64,000 nt of DNA. It comes from Archangium violaceum (GTDB taxonomy: Bacteria > Myxococcota > Myxococcia > Myxococcales > Myxococcaceae). The first letter of the stretch is position 1; the number at the start of each line of letters is the position of its first letter. The notes below the pieces were generated by a model. That model saw nothing but the letters and a program-made list of their open reading frames with translations. It had not been told where the DNA came from and did not search any database. Location: NCBI RefSeq assembly GCF_016859125.1, contig NZ_CP069338.1, forward strand, positions 7,813,501-7,877,500. The letters are read 5' to 3'. Below, piece after piece: positions 1-9,414 of the stretch. The position numbers and the translations under genes are program-made.

Positions 1-2
1 AC

Positions 3-737
3 GCGCAGGGGCCCATCCCCCGCCGCGTGCGCGTGCTGCTCGCCCTGGTGCGCAGCGAGGCCCTCAGCCTCGTGGGCTTCCTGAAGAACGAGCTCGCTCC
101 CAAGGCCGGTCCCAAGCCCCTCCAGGCCACGAGCCTGCGCGTCGCCCGGGACATCGCCCGCGAGACGGAGCGCATCGCCCGGGACGTCCTCGTGGAGCTG
201 GACCGCGACCGCGCCGCCGCCGCCCGCGCCTCCTACGCCTTCACCCAGCTCTTCCAGGCCCAGGTGGTGGCCCTCACCGAGGCGCTCGCTCCCGGCTCCG
301 CTTCCGGCGAGGCCCCCTTCGAGCAGCTCGCCTCCTCCATGGAGGCCGCCGAGCGGCTGCGGAAGGATCTGTGGGTCTTCGCCCAGCTGTGCCGTGCCGC
401 CGAGGGGCACCTGCGCAATGACGACGTGCAGTCCGCCGAGTCCGTCATCTCCAGCATCGTGGCCTTCCTCGGCTACTTCCAGGACGGCAGCTACCAGTTG
501 CTGCGCTACGTGGACTACGAGGCCTTCGATCGTTTCAGCGCGCTGCTCACCGAGCTGCCCTGGCCGCCCGAGGGCCCCGCCGTGCGCACCCGTCTGATCG
601 AGGACCTGCGCGGCTTCTCCATGGTGCTGGAGAACACCTTCGCCGCCGTCAGCCGGCGTGCCCAGCTCCGGGGCTTCACCTTCGACCGGGCCGAGGCCGA
701 GCTGCTCCGGGACCGGTTCCTCGCCGCCACCCGATGA
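3..737 (+). CDS. Hypothetical helical protein, 5' end cut by window edge
   Basis: The reading frame is open from the first bases of the window, so the true start probably lies upstream; the first in-window start codon is a GTG at 27, which would give 236 residues. The product is rich in Ala, Leu, Arg and Glu with long amphipathic helical stretches and no signal peptide, membrane segment or catalytic motif that I recognise. Third-position GC bias is strong, which supports a real gene. It ends 429 bases before lpxC, so a shared transcript is uncertain. Function unknown; a cytoplasmic all-helical protein is all that can be said. Confidence 0.75.
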   Translation, partial: AQGPIPRRVRVLLALVRSEALSLVGFLKNELAPKAGPKPLQATSLRVARDIARETERIARDVLVELDRDRAAAARASYAFTQLFQAQVVALTEALAPGSASGEAPFEQLASSMEAAERLRKDLWVFAQLCRAAEGHLRNDDVQSAESVISSIVAFLGYFQDGSYQLLRYVDYEAFDRFSALLTELPWPPEGPAVRTRLIEDLRGFSMVLENTFAAVSRRAQLRGFTFDRAEAELLRDRFLAATR

Positions 738-1166
738 GACACGGATGTCGTGATTCCGTCACCCTAGGTGCCCCTTACGTCACGGATTCGTTCGCCAACC
801 GTTTGATTCCAGGCGTCCGCCTGCGCTATTGGGTCGCGGCATGACGCGTCAGGACGGAGGGCTGCAAGTGGAAGTTCTGACACAATTGTCACGGTGACGG
901 GGTAGGTGCACAGCGAGTCGAGGGGGGAGCGGGGCGTCGGACGCCTTGGAGCTCCCGGAAGGCCAGTCAAAAACTCCAGTGAATTCCAGCCCTTGGGACT
1001 CCTGGGGACCCTCGACGGGCTCCCTCCCAGAGGTGGGTCTACTGGCGTGTGGCTTGCATCGATACGCGGCGCGTCAGATGGGTAGAGAACATTGACGGGC
1101 CTGTCCCCGGCGGTGGGTCCGGGGGTGGGTAGGGAAGCACCCGCATCGAAGAGGCGACACCGAACC
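738..1166. other. Intergenic region upstream of lpxC
   Basis: About 430 bases without a convincing gene. A minus-strand open frame (764-1168) has a Pro/Arg/Ser-rich composition typical of a shadow frame and is discounted. The stretch around 873-895 carries an imperfect inverted repeat centred on ACAATTGT, AT-rich against its surroundings and a candidate operator. The region must hold the lpxC promoter, but I cannot place -35/-10 boxes with confidence; a TTGACG lies at about 1091, close to the lpxC start. Confidence 0.4.
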
Positions 1167-2096
1167 ATGGCTTACACGTCCTACAACCAGCGCACCCTCT
1201 CACAGCCCGTTCGTTGCCAGGGCGTGGGGCTGCATTCCGGCGCGCCGGTGAACCTGTCGCTGCTGCCCGCGCCAGCGAACCACGGCATCGTCTTCGTGCG
1301 CACGGACACGGCCCGTCCCGTGGCCATCCCCGCGCTGACGGAGTTCGTGGTGGACACGTCGCTGGCCACCACGCTGGGCAAGGAGGGCGTCAAGGTCGGC
1401 ACGGTGGAGCACCTGATGTCGGCCCTGGCCGGCATGGGGCTGGACAACGTGCGCGTGGAGCTGGACGGCCCCGAGGTGCCCATCATGGATGGCAGCGCCG
1501 CGCCCTTCGCCGCGCTGATCGCCGAGGCGGGCGTGCGCGAGCAGGAGGAGCCCCGCCGCCTGCTGGTCATCAAGAAGACGGTCTCCGTGGTGGATGGTGA
1601 CAAGGAGGCCAGCTTCTCTCCCTGCAACCGCTTCCGCATCTCCTGCACCGTCGACTTCAAGCACCCGCTCATCACCGAGCAGTCCTTCGAGATGGAGTTC
1701 ACCGATCGGTGCTTCGCCAAGGAGATCTCCCGCGCGCGCACCTTCGGCTTCCTGCGCGACGTGGAGATGCTCAAGAAGATGGGCCTGGCCCGGGGCGGCT
1801 CCCTGGACAACGCCATCGTGGTGGACGAGTTCTCCATCCTCAACCCGGACGGCCTGCGCTTCCCGGACGAGTTCGTGCGCCACAAGATCCTGGACGCCAT
1901 CGGGGACATCTCCCTGTTCGGGCGCCCGGTGATCGGCCATCTCAAGGCCTTCAAGACGGGGCACGCGCTCAACCAGAAGTTGGTGAAGGCCGTCCTGGCC
2001 GATCCCTCCAGTTACGAAATCGTTCCGGCCCGCAAGCACCTGGATCTGCCGGAGCTGCGTCTGCCGGAGCTGGGGCTCAAGCCCCTGGTGGCCTGA
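1167..2096 (+). CDS. lpxC: UDP-3-O-acyl-N-acetylglucosamine deacetylase LpxC
   Basis: Zinc amidase of the committed step of lipid A synthesis: it removes acetate from UDP-3-O-acyl-GlcNAc in the cytoplasm. The ATG at 1167 gives 309 residues, the usual family length; the frame extends upstream to 1092, but that extension is not family-like. The Glu-His pair (E81, H82) in the VEHLMSALAG segment, the HKILDAIGD motif (H239, D243) and the late GH (H266) match the three zinc ligands and catalytic residues of the family. Its presence indicates a lipid-A-bearing outer membrane. It stands apart from cell-wall genes here; the next gene, a disulfide-type lipoprotein, begins 52 bases downstream. Confidence 0.97.
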   Translation: MAYTSYNQRTLSQPVRCQGVGLHSGAPVNLSLLPAPANHGIVFVRTDTARPVAIPALTEFVVDTSLATTLGKEGVKVGTVEHLMSALAGMGLDNVRVELDGPEVPIMDGSAAPFAALIAEAGVREQEEPRRLLVIKKTVSVVDGDKEASFSPCNRFRISCTVDFKHPLITEQSFEMEFTDRCFAKEISRARTFGFLRDVEMLKKMGLARGGSLDNAIVVDEFSILNPDGLRFPDEFVRHKILDAIGDISLFGRPVIGHLKAFKTGHALNQKLVKAVLADPSSYEIVPARKHLDLPELRLPELGLKPLVA

Positions 2097-2148
2097 AGAA
2101 ATTTCTTTGCGGGTCCGGGGTTTTCTCGACTAAGGACCCCAAATACCC

Positions 2149-3237
2149 ATGCACATGCGCTCTACCTCCACCCTCATGGCCGCTCTCCTGGCGGCCTCCC
2201 TCTTCTCCGGCTGCAACAAGGAGAAGGCCCCGGCGACCGCCGCCACCCCGACCGCCACCGCCGGCACCACGGCGGAGCCCTCCGCGGACACGGTCGTGGC
2301 CACCTTCGGCGACGGTCAGAAGATCACCTTCGGTGAGCTCAACGAGCGCATCAAGGAGCCGCTGGCCAACCTCGACAAGCAGAAGTTCCAGCTGCGCAAG
2401 CAGGGTCTCGATGGCTTCGTGGTGGAGAAGCTCGTGCAGGCCGAGGCCAAGAAGCGCAACCTGACCGAGGAGCAGCTGATCAAGGCCGAGGTCGACGACA
2501 AGATCCCGCAGCCGCCCGAGGCGGAGATCAAGAAGCTGTATGACGAGGCCAAGGAGCGGCTGCCCCCGGGCACCACCTTCGAGCAGGTCAAGCCGCAGAT
2601 CGTCGACTTCCTCAACGGCTCCAAGAAGCAGGAGCGCGCGCGCGAGTACTTCAACGAGCTGAAGAAGAACGCCAACGTGCAGATCACCCTGCCCGAGCCG
2701 CCGAAGCCGCCGGTGGAGCGCAAGCAGGTGGCCGCCACGGGTCCGTCGAAGGGTCCGGAGAACGCGCCCATCACCATCGTGGAGTTCAGCGACTTCCAGT
2801 GCCCGTTCTGCAGCCGCGCCATCGGCACGGTGGAGGAGGTCCTCAAGGCCTACCCCAACCAGGTGCGCCTGGTGTTCCGCCAGTTCCCGCTGGAGTTCCA
2901 CCAGCAGGCGCCCAAGGCCGCCGAGGCCTCGCTGTGCGCCCATGACCAGGGCAAGTTCTGGGAGTACCACGACACGCTCTTCGCCAATCAGAAGGCGCTC
3001 GAGGTTCCCCAGCTCAAGGAGCACGCCAAGAAGGTGGGCCTGGACTCCGCGGCGTTCGACAAGTGCCTGGACTCCGGCGCCAAGGCGGAGATCGTGAAGG
3101 CCGACATGGCCGACGGTCAGAAGGTGGGCGTCAATGGCACCCCGGCCTTCTTCATCAACGGCATCCTCCTGTCCGGCGCGCAGCCCTTCGACGAGTTCAA
3201 GAGCGTCATCGACTCCGAGCTGCAGGCCAAGAAGTAA
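2149..3237 (+). CDS. DsbA-family thioredoxin-fold lipoprotein with SurA-like N-terminal region
   Basis: Predicted envelope lipoprotein of 362 residues. The signal peptide ends in a lipobox (LFSGC, Cys22), followed by a Thr/Ala/Pro linker. Residues about 48-190 are helical and resemble the N-terminal chaperone segment of SurA/PpiC proteins. Residues about 195-360 form a DsbA/Com1-type thioredoxin domain with a CPFC active site (Cys218, Cys221) after EFSDFQ and the cis-Pro signature NGTPAF near the end. The family oxidises or isomerises disulfides in exported proteins, a plausible need given the many Cys-rich lipoproteins nearby. An alternative ATG two codons downstream is equally possible. It could instead be an uncharacterised redox chaperone; the domain order supports both ideas. 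Confidence 0.88.
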   Translation: MHMRSTSTLMAALLAASLFSGCNKEKAPATAATPTATAGTTAEPSADTVVATFGDGQKITFGELNERIKEPLANLDKQKFQLRKQGLDGFVVEKLVQAEAKKRNLTEEQLIKAEVDDKIPQPPEAEIKKLYDEAKERLPPGTTFEQVKPQIVDFLNGSKKQERAREYFNELKKNANVQITLPEPPKPPVERKQVAATGPSKGPENAPITIVEFSDFQCPFCSRAIGTVEEVLKAYPNQVRLVFRQFPLEFHQQAPKAAEASLCAHDQGKFWEYHDTLFANQKALEVPQLKEHAKKVGLDSAAFDKCLDSGAKAEIVKADMADGQKVGVNGTPAFFINGILLSGAQPFDEFKSVIDSELQAKK

Positions 3238-3249
3238 GGAGCCTCGCGC

Positions 3250-4512
3250 GTGGCAACACGCCCCAAGGCCACGCCTCGCCTGGGGTTGAGCGGTGAGCCG
3301 GGCACGCTCGAGTTGGAGCGCCCGCTCGCCGCCAGCCTCACCCCCAACCGTCCCCTCGCGGCGCACTTCCATTCGCCCGAGGGGATGGTGCTGTTGCGGG
3401 AGCCCGCCCACCTCACCGGTTTCTTCGCCGGCAGCCTGAGCTCGCTGGCCGTGGATGAGGTGCTCGGCCACGTCATCTCCGGCATCCGCAGCGGTCAGCT
3501 CATCTTCCAGCACGGCATGGTGCAGCGCACCGTCACCTTCCGGGACGGGCAGCCCATCTTCGCCGTCTCCAGCGTGCACCACGAGCGCATCGGCGCGGTG
3601 GTGGTGCAGCTGGGCCTCGTCACCCCGGAGCAGCTCCACCACGCGCTCGGCAAGGTGACGCCCACCCAGCGCATCGGCGCGGTGCTCACCCGCGAGGGGT
3701 TCCTCTCCGAGGCCAACCTCTACAGCGCCATGACGTACCTGGTGCGCGAGGTGTTGCTCAACCTCTTCGAGATGTCCGAGGGCAGCTTCCTCTTCCTCGA
3801 GGGACGCCCGCCCGAGGGCGACTCCGTCAAGCTGCAGGAGCGCACCAAGGATCTCGTCCTCCAGGGCATCAAACGCGGCGAGGTGGTGGCCCGGCTGCGC
3901 AAGCACTTCCCGGACGACACGCCCGTGGTGGCCGGCTCGGAGCCTCCGCCCCCCGGGGAGGAGGCCCTCTTCGCCAGGGCCGCCACCGGCACCACGCTGG
4001 GCGCGCTGCGCTCCCTCTGGGAGGGCAGTCTCTTCTCCTTCCTCACCTGGGTGGAGGAGCGCTCGCGGGACGGCGCGCTCGTGCTGCAGCAGAAGGCTTC
4101 CACGCCGCCCCTGCCCAGGCGGGCCTCCGGCACCTTCATGGTGGTGCCTCCACCGCCCGTGGCGCCCCTCGGCCCCGAGGAGCGCTTCAACGTGTTGCTC
4201 GCGCAGATCCACACCGCCATCCGCCTGGCCGGTGCCAACCCGGACCTGCTGCGGGGCTTCCTCGAGTCGCCCCAGCCCGGCCTGGAGGCGGCCTACGAGG
4301 GGGTGACGCTCGGCCCGGACGGACGGGTGGATGTGGAGCGCATCCGCCAGAACGTCTCCGGCGGGGACGAGGCGCTGGCTCGCGCGATGATGCTCGAGGC
4401 GCTCGACGCCTTCGTCTCCTACGCGCTCTTCTCCGCGCGCAACGTGCTGCCGGGCGAGATGTCCGAGCGGCTCTACCGCAGCTACAGGGATCTCCAGGAG
4501 GGACTCTCGTGA
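3250..4512 (+). CDS. DUF4388 domain protein
   Basis: Cytoplasmic protein of 420 residues with a GTG start 12 bases after the preceding gene. The N-terminal two thirds match the DUF4388 (PatA-like) pattern common in myxobacteria: [21 protein letters not shown], then an [12 protein letters not shown] turn, then a helical segment like the secretion-ATPase N-terminal domain ([17 protein letters not shown]). The C-terminal part is helical and less conserved. DUF4388 proteins are thought to act in signalling or polarity, but no biochemical role is firmly known. Its stop overlaps the start of pyrF by four bases, so the two are translationally coupled, although no functional link is evident. Confidence 0.85.
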   Translation: MATRPKATPRLGLSGEPGTLELERPLAASLTPNRPLAAHFHSPEGMVLLREPAHLTGFFAGSLSSLAVDEVLGHVISGIRSGQLIFQHGMVQRTVTFRDGQPIFAVSSVHHERIGAVVVQLGLVTPEQLHHALGKVTPTQRIGAVLTREGFLSEANLYSAMTYLVREVLLNLFEMSEGSFLFLEGRPPEGDSVKLQERTKDLVLQGIKRGEVVARLRKHFPDDTPVVAGSEPPPPGEEALFARAATGTTLGALRSLWEGSLFSFLTWVEERSRDGALVLQQKASTPPLPRRASGTFMVVPPPPVAPLGPEERFNVLLAQIHTAIRLAGANPDLLRGFLESPQPGLEAAYEGVTLGPDGRVDVERIRQNVSGGDEALARAMMLEALDAFVSYALFSARNVLPGEMSERLYRSYRDLQEGLS

Positions 4513-5234
4513 CGGATGCTTCCCAGGCGCGGGCCCGGCTCGCGCTCGCCGCGGATCTTCCGCTGGAGGAGGGCGTGCGCCTCTACCAGCAGGTGGCTCC
4601 CCACGTGGCCTACGCGAAGGTGGGCCTCTCGCTCTTCGTCGAGCACGGCCCGGCCGCCGTGGCCGCCTTCCAGAAGCTGGGCGCGAAGGTGTTCCTCGAC
4701 CTGAAGCTGCACGACATCCCCAACACCGTGGAGCTCGCGGCCGCGCGCGCCGGAGCGCTCGGGGTGTCCCTGCTCACCGTGCACGCCGCCGGGGGCGAGG
4801 CCATGCTGAAGGCCGCCGTGAAGGGCGCGCGCGAGGGCGCTCGCTCGAAGGGACACGAGGCGCCCCGGGTGCTCGCGGTGACGGTGCTCACCTCCATGTC
4901 CGCCGAGGACGTGGCCTCGGTGGGCCTGTCCGGTGCTCCGGAGGAGGCGGCGTTGCGGCTGGCGCGCCTGGCGGTGCGGGCCGGCGTGGACGGGCTGGTG
5001 TGCTCGCCCCGTGAGGCCGAGGCCTTCCGCCGCGAGCTCGGCCCCACGCCCTTCCTGTGCACTCCGGGCATCCGCCCCGCGGGCGCGGCGAGGGGAGACC
5101 AGAGCCGGGCGGAGACGCCTGCCTTCGCGGTGCGCGCGGGGGCGGACCTGCTGGTGGTGGGCCGTCCCATCCACACGGCCCCGGAGCCGTTGGCCGCCGC
5201 GCGCGCCATCGCCGACGAAGTTTCCGCCGCCTGA
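4509..5234 (+). CDS. pyrF: Orotidine 5'-phosphate decarboxylase
   Basis: Last step of de novo UMP synthesis: decarboxylates OMP. The product has 241 residues, the normal size. It carries the Lys of strand 2 (K37 in YAKVGL) and the catalytic [10 protein letters not shown] block (D64, K66, D69), and ends with the phosphate-binding [11 protein letters not shown] segment. The GTG start at 4509 overlaps the previous stop (GTGA), and an alternative upstream start is excluded by that gene. It is the only pyrimidine gene here. Confidence 0.96.
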   Translation: MTDASQARARLALAADLPLEEGVRLYQQVAPHVAYAKVGLSLFVEHGPAAVAAFQKLGAKVFLDLKLHDIPNTVELAAARAGALGVSLLTVHAAGGEAMLKAAVKGAREGARSKGHEAPRVLAVTVLTSMSAEDVASVGLSGAPEEAALRLARLAVRAGVDGLVCSPREAEAFRRELGPTPFLCTPGIRPAGAARGDQSRAETPAFAVRAGADLLVVGRPIHTAPEPLAAARAIADEVSAA

Positions 5235-5328
5235 CAGCTGCCTCCGGCTCCCGCGCCAGTCCCCCTGGCCGCGGTTACTCCCCGTACCCACTTTGTGCCC
5301 CCAAGGCCATCAGGCCGGGGGAGAACAC

Positions 5329-5937
5329 ATGGACGCAAGGCGGTTGATGGGGTGGGGCCTGGTCGCGCTGTGCACGGCATGCAGCGGAGCGAAGCAGGCG
5401 GTGAGGGAGCCGTCCGACCCGGGGACGGGAGGCTCCGGTGCGGTGGCTCGGGAACAGTCCCTGGGCGCGGAGCAGTCCGGCCCTCAACGTTACGTGCACC
5501 AGGCCCTCGGCTTCGAGCTCACCCAGCCCGGCGGGGACTGGCTGCTGGACGAGACGGATGAGCAGACCCCCGAGGGGTTGGCCATCCCCGTCGTCCTCCG
5601 TCACCGCTCCAGCGGCGCCCAGGTGGTGCTGCAGGTGGCTCCGGCGGTGGCCTCGCCCATCCAGTTCGCCGAGCGGCTGACGCTGGGCCTGCGCAGCCAG
5701 CCCGGCTTCGTCACGAGTGATCCGGAGCCGCTGTCCATGTCCGACAGCGCCGTGGGCTTCGACTTCGCCGTGGGAGACAACGTGCGTGGCCGGGTGGTGG
5801 TGCGCGACGGCAGCGCCGGCCACGTCTTCATGATGCTCGCCACCTGGCCCGCGAACGCTCCGGACGAGGTGCCCCAGACGGTGAACGCCCTCTTCGAGAG
5901 CGTCCACCCGCTGCCCGTGGCGCCCGAGCAGACCTGA
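5329..5937 (+). CDS. Small putative lipoprotein
   Basis: An ATG at 5329 preceded by a GGGGGAG ribosome site gives 202 residues; the open frame runs upstream to 4933 but only as a shadow of pyrF. The N-terminus is a signal peptide ending LCTAC (Cys18), so the mature protein is probably lipidated. After a low-complexity Gly/Ser linker, residues about 48-200 form one compact domain with alternating strands (YVHQALGFELTQPGGDW near its start) that resembles PsbP/DUF1795-like folds seen in envelope lipoproteins. No catalytic motif is seen. It converges with pepA, leaving only eight bases between the stops. Confidence 0.8.
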   Translation: MDARRLMGWGLVALCTACSGAKQAVREPSDPGTGGSGAVAREQSLGAEQSGPQRYVHQALGFELTQPGGDWLLDETDEQTPEGLAIPVVLRHRSSGAQVVLQVAPAVASPIQFAERLTLGLRSQPGFVTSDPEPLSMSDSAVGFDFAVGDNVRGRVVVRDGSAGHVFMMLATWPANAPDEVPQTVNALFESVHPLPVAPEQT

Positions 5938-5945
5938 GCGGGTGC

Positions 5946-7529
5946 TCAGCCCTTCGAGCGGCCACCGCGCGCCGGCTTGGGCGCGGGGGCCTCGGAGGCC
6001 TCGCTCCCCTCGAGCTGGGTGGCGCGGCGCCGCACGTATTCCACGAGCGTGCGTACACCCACGCCCGTGCCGCCCTTGCCCAGGTATCCGCGCTCCTTGG
6101 GGCTGACGGACGGGCCGGCGATGTCCAGGTGCACCCACGGCGTGTCGCCGACGAACTCCTTGAGGAAGAGGGCGGCGTTGATGGCTCCGCCCCAGCGCTC
6201 GCCGGCGTTCTTCATGTCCGCCACCTCCGAGCGCAGCGAGTCCTTCTGGAGATCCGTGACGGGCATGCGCCACATCTCCTCGCCCGCCGCGCGCGCGGCC
6301 TCCAGCACGTCGTTCACCGTGGCGTCATGGTCGCCGAACGCGCCCACGATGTAGTTGCCCAGGGCGACGACACACGCTCCGGTGAGCGTGGCCAGATCGA
6401 TGAGCGCCGCGGGCTTGTGCTCGGTCGCCCAGGTGAGGATGTCGCCGAGCACCAGGCGGCCCTCGGCGTCCGTGTTGGTGATCTCCACCGTCTTGCCCGC
6501 GCGCGAGGTGAGGATGTCGCTGGGCCGGTAGGACGTGCCCGAGGGCATGTTCTCGCAGGCACCAATGAAGGCGTGCACGGGGAAGGGCGGCTTGAGGGTG
6601 GCGATCACCCTCATGGCGCCCAGCACCGCGGCCGAGCCGGCCATGTCCGTCTTCATGTCCACCATGGAGTCGGTGGGCTTGAGCGACAAGCCACCCGAGT
6701 CGAAGGTGATGGCCTTGCCCACCAGCGCCACCGGGGGATTCTTCGCGTGCCGGGCGTTCTTCGGCGTGTACTCGACGTGGATGAGCTTGGGCTCGTTCGC
6801 GCTGCCCTGCGCCACGCCGAGGAACAGCCCCATCTTGAGCCGTTCGATCTCCTTGCGGCCCCCCACGGTCACCTTGAGGCCGCCGTCGCGCCCCATGTCC
6901 TGCGCGGCCCGCGCGAGCCGCTCGGGGTTCACCACGTTGGGGGGCTCGTTGACCAGATCCCTCGCCCAGTTGGTGGCCTCGGCCACGCGCTGCGCGAGCG
7001 ATACCGCCTGATCGTGCTCCTTCGTCTTCTCCAGGCCCGCGGGGAGGGCCAGCCGCACCGTGGTCGGCTTCGGCGCGTTCTTCTCCTCCCGGGCCGAGGA
7101 CTTGTAGCGCTCGAAGCGGTAGGCGCCCAGCTCCAGGCCCTCCACCACGGCGCGCAGGGCGGTGACGGCGTCCTGCGTCTCGGGCACGGAGAACACCAGC
7201 GTGCGGGCCTTGAGCCGCAGGGCCGTCTTCGCGGCGCGGCCGGACGCCAGACGCAGCACCTCGGGGGTGTACTTGTTGCGCGAGCCCAGGCCCAGCAGCA
7301 CCACGCGCTCCACCTCGAGCCTGCCCAGCGTGTGCATCACGAAGGTCTGGTCCGCCTTGCCCTTGAAGCCCTCCTGGGCGGCGGCGGCGGCGAGCCGTCC
7401 TTCCAGCGCGGTGTTCGCACCGGCCAGCGGCGCGGGCGGCTTGTCCCCGGTCTCGCCTTCGAAGAGGGGAATCACGAGCAGCTCACCGCTCGCGCGGGCG
7501 GCCTCGCCGGAGATGAAACTGAAGTTCAT
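5946..7529 (-). CDS. pepA: Leucyl aminopeptidase (M17 family)
   Basis: Cytosolic dimetal aminopeptidase that releases N-terminal residues in peptide turnover. It has 527 residues, slightly longer than the usual 480-500 because of a charged C-terminal tail ending in KPARGGRSKG. The N-terminal macro-like domain covers about 1-170. The catalytic domain has VGKAITFDSGGLSLKP (K272, D277, K284) and the signature NTDAEGRLVLGD (352-363) carrying metal-binding Asp/Glu and the active-site Arg. The ATG at 7529 is the only plausible start. It is monocistronic and divergent from the phospholipase-like gene. In some bacteria PepA also binds DNA; nothing here tests that. Confidence 0.96.
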   Translation of the reverse strand: MNFSFISGEAARASGELLVIPLFEGETGDKPPAPLAGANTALEGRLAAAAAQEGFKGKADQTFVMHTLGRLEVERVVLLGLGSRNKYTPEVLRLASGRAAKTALRLKARTLVFSVPETQDAVTALRAVVEGLELGAYRFERYKSSAREEKNAPKPTTVRLALPAGLEKTKEHDQAVSLAQRVAEATNWARDLVNEPPNVVNPERLARAAQDMGRDGGLKVTVGGRKEIERLKMGLFLGVAQGSANEPKLIHVEYTPKNARHAKNPPVALVGKAITFDSGGLSLKPTDSMVDMKTDMAGSAAVLGAMRVIATLKPPFPVHAFIGACENMPSGTSYRPSDILTSRAGKTVEITNTDAEGRLVLGDILTWATEHKPAALIDLATLTGACVVALGNYIVGAFGDHDATVNDVLEAARAAGEEMWRMPVTDLQKDSLRSEVADMKNAGERWGGAINAALFLKEFVGDTPWVHLDIAGPSVSPKERGYLGKGGTGVGVRTLVEYVRRRATQLEGSEASEAPAPKPARGGRSKG

Positions 7530-7647
7530 GCGGGAAACGGGCTCCTGGATATAGGGGTTGGTGACTGTAGCGCCGCGAATGTTTCAGGCAAGAACGGTCG
7601 GGTTTTCCGTCATTGCAATGACATGCCCTGGTGAATAGGTCCGGCAC

Positions 7648-8541
7648 ATGCCTTCGTTGCTGCTGCATCTCACGGCCATCGAGCGACTGGCCGCCAACCC
7701 GGGCGAGCTGCCCGAGGACTTCGTGCGCGCGCTGTCCGAGGATCTCGCCTACGCACGTTTCGGCGCGGCGCTGCCGGATCTCCCCCTGTGTGACGGTGTC
7801 CTCAGAGGGATCAACGCCTGCTACACCGGGCGGGAGTGGCCCCCGTTCGCGCGGCTGTACCACGAGCGTGCGCCCGTCGGCATGGGGCTGAAGATGGCGG
7901 AGTTGGTGGCCGCCGGAGCGCTGGTGGGCACCGAGGCGGGATTGGCGTTGCTGGCTGGCTATTTCACCCACCTGTCCCTGGATCGCGCGCTCCATCCGCA
8001 AGTCGACAAGCTGGTGGTGCGCCACCGGCGCCGGGGTGAGCACGCGCTCGCCGCGCACCGGAAGATCGAATGGACGCAGACGCTCTTCTACCTGCGCGAG
8101 CTGCACGGAGTGGACCTGGTGGGCAGCCCGCGCCTGCGCTCGAAGTTCGAGGTGACCAAGAGCGCCGGCTTCCCGGTGAAGGGCATCGGCCGCGGCATCT
8201 ACGAGCTGGTGCGGCTGGCCTCGCAGGAGTCGTTGCAGCGGGCACCCACCAAGCAGGAGGTGGACGGGTGGGTGCGAGGGCTCTACCTGGCGGGGTTGTA
8301 CCTCTCCAGCCCCCTGGGGCGGATGCGGGCCTTGCCTGCCTGGTCGCAGCTGAGCTTCCAGGAGCTGTACCGCAACGACGCCTTCGACTTCGCCGCCGAG
8401 GTGGAGTCCGCGGTGGATCAGACTCGCGCCGTCTTGCGCCGTCTGCTGGCGTACATGACACGCGGCATCTTCACTCCGCGCGCGCGTGCGCGCTTCCTCG
8501 AGGAGTTCCCCGAGGGAACCATCGGGGCATACGCCGCGTAG
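7648..8541 (+). CDS. Zinc-dependent phospholipase C-like protein
   Basis: 297 residues starting MPSLLLHLTAIERL, which fits the N-terminal His-containing helix of the zinc-dependent phospholipase C (PF00882-like) superfamily common in myxobacteria. More His and Asp residues lie in helices at about 103-140 (GYFTHLSLDRALHP, VRHRRRGEHALAAHRKIEW), positioned like metal ligands. There is no signal peptide, so this form is likely cytoplasmic, and the substrate is unknown. The ATG at 7648 is preferred; a GTG start at 7631 lies in another frame and is a shadow. Identity rests on fold-level resemblance only. Confidence 0.7.
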   Translation: MPSLLLHLTAIERLAANPGELPEDFVRALSEDLAYARFGAALPDLPLCDGVLRGINACYTGREWPPFARLYHERAPVGMGLKMAELVAAGALVGTEAGLALLAGYFTHLSLDRALHPQVDKLVVRHRRRGEHALAAHRKIEWTQTLFYLRELHGVDLVGSPRLRSKFEVTKSAGFPVKGIGRGIYELVRLASQESLQRAPTKQEVDGWVRGLYLAGLYLSSPLGRMRALPAWSQLSFQELYRNDAFDFAAEVESAVDQTRAVLRRLLAYMTRGIFTPRARARFLEEFPEGTIGAYAA

Positions 8542-8619
8542 CAGTGGGGACACGGGTGGGAAGCGGCCGACCGATCGAGCACCGGAGGTCAAGGGGAATG
8601 CCGCTATCCGATCGGCGAG

Positions 8620-9414
8620 GTGACCCCTATCCTCTTCGTGGGTATGACGCTTCTCTTCCTCATTTCAGCCGGTGTCCTCGCAGGTGCGACCGGTGCGCTG
8701 CTGGGTGTAGGTGGAGGGGTCATCCTGGTCCCCATGCTGGTACTGGGCTTCAAGGTCCCCCTGGAGGACGCGGTCCCCGCGAGCCTCATGTGCGTGGTGG
8801 CCAGCTCCTGCGGCGCGGCGGCCAGCTACGTGGAGCGTCGGCTCAGTGACATTCGGCTCGGGTTGACGCTGGAGCTGGCCACGGTGATGGGCGCCATCGT
8901 CGGGGGACTGGTGGCGGGCCTGCTGGCGCCGGCGTGGGTGGCGCTCGTCTTCGGTCTCTTCACCCTCTACGTGTCGGCGCAGATGCTGCTGGTGCGCGCG
9001 CCGCCGGAGCAGCGTGTCGAGGATTACGTGCCCACCAACTTCCCGCTGGGCATCTCCGGCTCCTTCGTGGCCGGGGGCCTGTCGGCCCTGCTGGGGGTGG
9101 GCGGGGGTCCACTCAAGGTGCCGTTGATGAGCTACGGCATGCGAGTGCCCTTCAAGGTGGCCAGCGCCACCAGCAACCTCATGATCGGCGTGACGGGGGC
9201 GGCGAGCGTGGCCGCCTACGCCTGGCGCGGGCACGTGAAGCTCGCGCTGGTGGCGCCGCTGGTGGTGGGGGTGCTCGCGGGCGCGTCCGTGGGGAGCCGG
9301 CTGATGCCGCGTCTGCCCACGGCGGTGCTGCGGCGGTTGTTCGCTCTGGTGCTGCTACTGGTGGCGGCCCAGATGCTGTGGAAGGGGGGGGAGGGACTGT
9401 GGCCGAGACAATGA
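8620..9414 (+). CDS. TauE/SafE-family membrane transporter
   Basis: 264 residues with about eight hydrophobic helices and the two internal repeats typical of the family: GATGALLGVGGGVILVPML near the start and GGLSALLGVGGGPLKVPLM in the second half. TauE/SafE proteins are thought to export sulfite or sulfur-containing organic anions; no substrate can be assigned from sequence. The GTG at 8620 gives a short tail before the first helix. The last codons overlap the next gene (ATGA at 9411), so the two are co-translated. Confidence 0.9.
   Translation: MTPILFVGMTLLFLISAGVLAGATGALLGVGGGVILVPMLVLGFKVPLEDAVPASLMCVVASSCGAAASYVERRLSDIRLGLTLELATVMGAIVGGLVAGLLAPAWVALVFGLFTLYVSAQMLLVRAPPEQRVEDYVPTNFPLGISGSFVAGGLSALLGVGGGPLKVPLMSYGMRVPFKVASATSNLMIGVTGAASVAAYAWRGHVKLALVAPLVVGVLAGASVGSRLMPRLPTAVLRRLFALVLLLVAAQMLWKGGEGLWPRQ

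Noticed and set aside
764-1168. Minus-strand frame of 134 codons upstream of lpxC
   Set aside because: Pro/Arg/Ser-rich, no motif or ribosome site; likely non-coding.
2077-4212. Long minus-strand open frame (711 codons) over lpxC end, DsbA-like and DUF4388 genes
   Set aside because: Composition is Leu/Gly/Arg/His-rich shadow sequence from GC-rich third positions; the plus-strand genes have family motifs.
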